This document shows positions 63,408 through 64,000 of a stretch of 64,000 nt of DNA, in pieces. The notes under the pieces were generated by a model. The model ran no database searches. It saw only the letters and a list, made by a program, of their open reading frames with translations, and was not told where the DNA came from. Every line of letters begins with the position of its first letter. The first letter of the stretch is position 1. The stretch lies in NCBI GenBank assembly GCA_013396915.1, contig VWZL01000467.1:287305-351304 (forward strand). The letters run 5' to 3'. This DNA is from Stercorarius parasiticus (Eukaryota > Chordata > Aves > Charadriiformes > Stercorariidae). The translations under genes and the position numbers were made by a program.

Positions 63408-63866
63408 GAACAGGTCCAGTGGAGGGCCACTAAGATGATCACAGGGCTGGAGCACTTCTCCTGTGAGGACAGGCTGAGAGAGTTGGGGTTGTTCAGCCTA
63501 GAGAGGAGAAGGCTCCAGGGAGACCTTATAGCAGCCTTCCAGTACCTAAAGGGGGCCTACAGGAGAGAAGAGGAGGGACTCTTCATCAGGGAGTGTAGTG
63601 ATAGGACGAGGGGTAACTGTTTTAAACTGAAAGAGGGGAGATTCAGATTGGATATCAGGAAGAAATTCTTTACTGTGAAGGTGGTGAGGCACTGGAACAG
63701 GTTGCCCAGGGAAGCTGTGGATGCCCCATCCCTGGAAGTGTTCAAGGCCAGGCTGGATGGGGCTTTGAGCAGCCTGGTCTAGTGGGAGGTGTCCCTGCCC
63801 ATGGCAGGGGGTTGGAACTAGATGATCTTTAGGTTCCTTCCAACCTGAAACATTCCGTGATTCTGT
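63408..63866 (+). mobile_element. CR1 LINE 3' part with open ORF2 tail
   Basis: A forward CR1 of about 460 bp, open through 63435-63782 (about 115 codons). The tail order is [66 protein letters not shown] and [18 protein letters not shown], ending at the native CR1 stop TAG just before the 3' UTR. The 3' UTR shows TGCCCATGGCAGGGGGTTGG, AACTAGATGATCTTTAGG and one ATTCTGTG-type octamer at 63859-63866. The intact tail and stop mark it as one of the youngest CR1 copies here. Reverse-strand open frames across it are artefacts. Confidence 0.95.
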
Positions 63867-64000
63867 GTAAGGAAGAGACAGGTTAAAGGAGCTGGCAGAC
63901 CACATCAGAAAAAGTGATGACCAACGCAGGGAAGGGGATAGAAGGTCCTAAAGTAAGTTCTCTGAGTCAGAGAAGTTTCATGTCTTTTTTTGAAATCAGT
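63867..64000. other. Non-coding right edge
   Basis: 134 bases of unique-looking DNA after the CR1; nothing recognised. Confidence 0.6.

Overview
The window looks like ordinary nuclear DNA of a bird. The evidence is at least eleven pieces of the CR1 (chicken repeat 1) LINE family, most keeping the avian 3' end (a 'TTGGAACTAGATGATCTTTAAGG'-type block followed by short ATTCTATG or ATTCTGTG repeats), plus one ERVL-type solo LTR of a kind common in Neoaves. There is no operon structure, no dense coding, and single- and multi-N gaps of a draft assembly are present (44596; 50060-50068). I cannot name the species. No complete protein-coding gene, tRNA, rRNA or CRISPR array is visible. Most open frames here are random or are shadows of CR1.

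Layout. 1-0.46 kb: reverse-strand CR1 reverse transcriptase (RT) piece. 3.18-4.39 kb: reverse-strand CR1 with 238 open codons of RT. 10.96-11.50 kb: solo LTR. 12.2, 21.0 and 24.2 kb: short forward CR1 3' ends. 24.5-25.3 kb: an older, diverged reverse CR1. 18.5-19.1 kb: AT-rich and rich in homeodomain-type TAATTA cores, a candidate conserved regulatory element. 29-35 kb: more GC-rich sequence rising to a CpG-rich patch (about 34.9-35.5 kb). That patch holds the only convincing host-gene signal: a reverse-strand first coding exon ending at 35121 in a strong splice donor, with two CCAAT boxes upstream. The rest of this gene should lie leftward, below 35.1 kb and probably beyond the window, so much of the left half may be its first intron. 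35.5-51.1 kb: intergenic or upstream DNA with AT-rich, possibly regulatory stretches. 51.1-54.2 kb: three forward CR1 3' ends in a row. 59.7-63.9 kb: two reverse and one forward CR1 3' ends.

The most unusual structure is at 53.9-56.6 kb. The third forward CR1 is broken by about 182 bp that is a nearly perfect reverse-complement copy of 56413-56599, about 2.3 kb away, and roughly 45-50 bp of CR1 is missing at the junction. This looks like a templated (fold-back or template-switch) repair insertion, not a transposition. I found no new enzyme system or defence locus; the second-look items are this rearrangement, the unrecognised first exon, and a few candidate regulatory or structural DNA elements.
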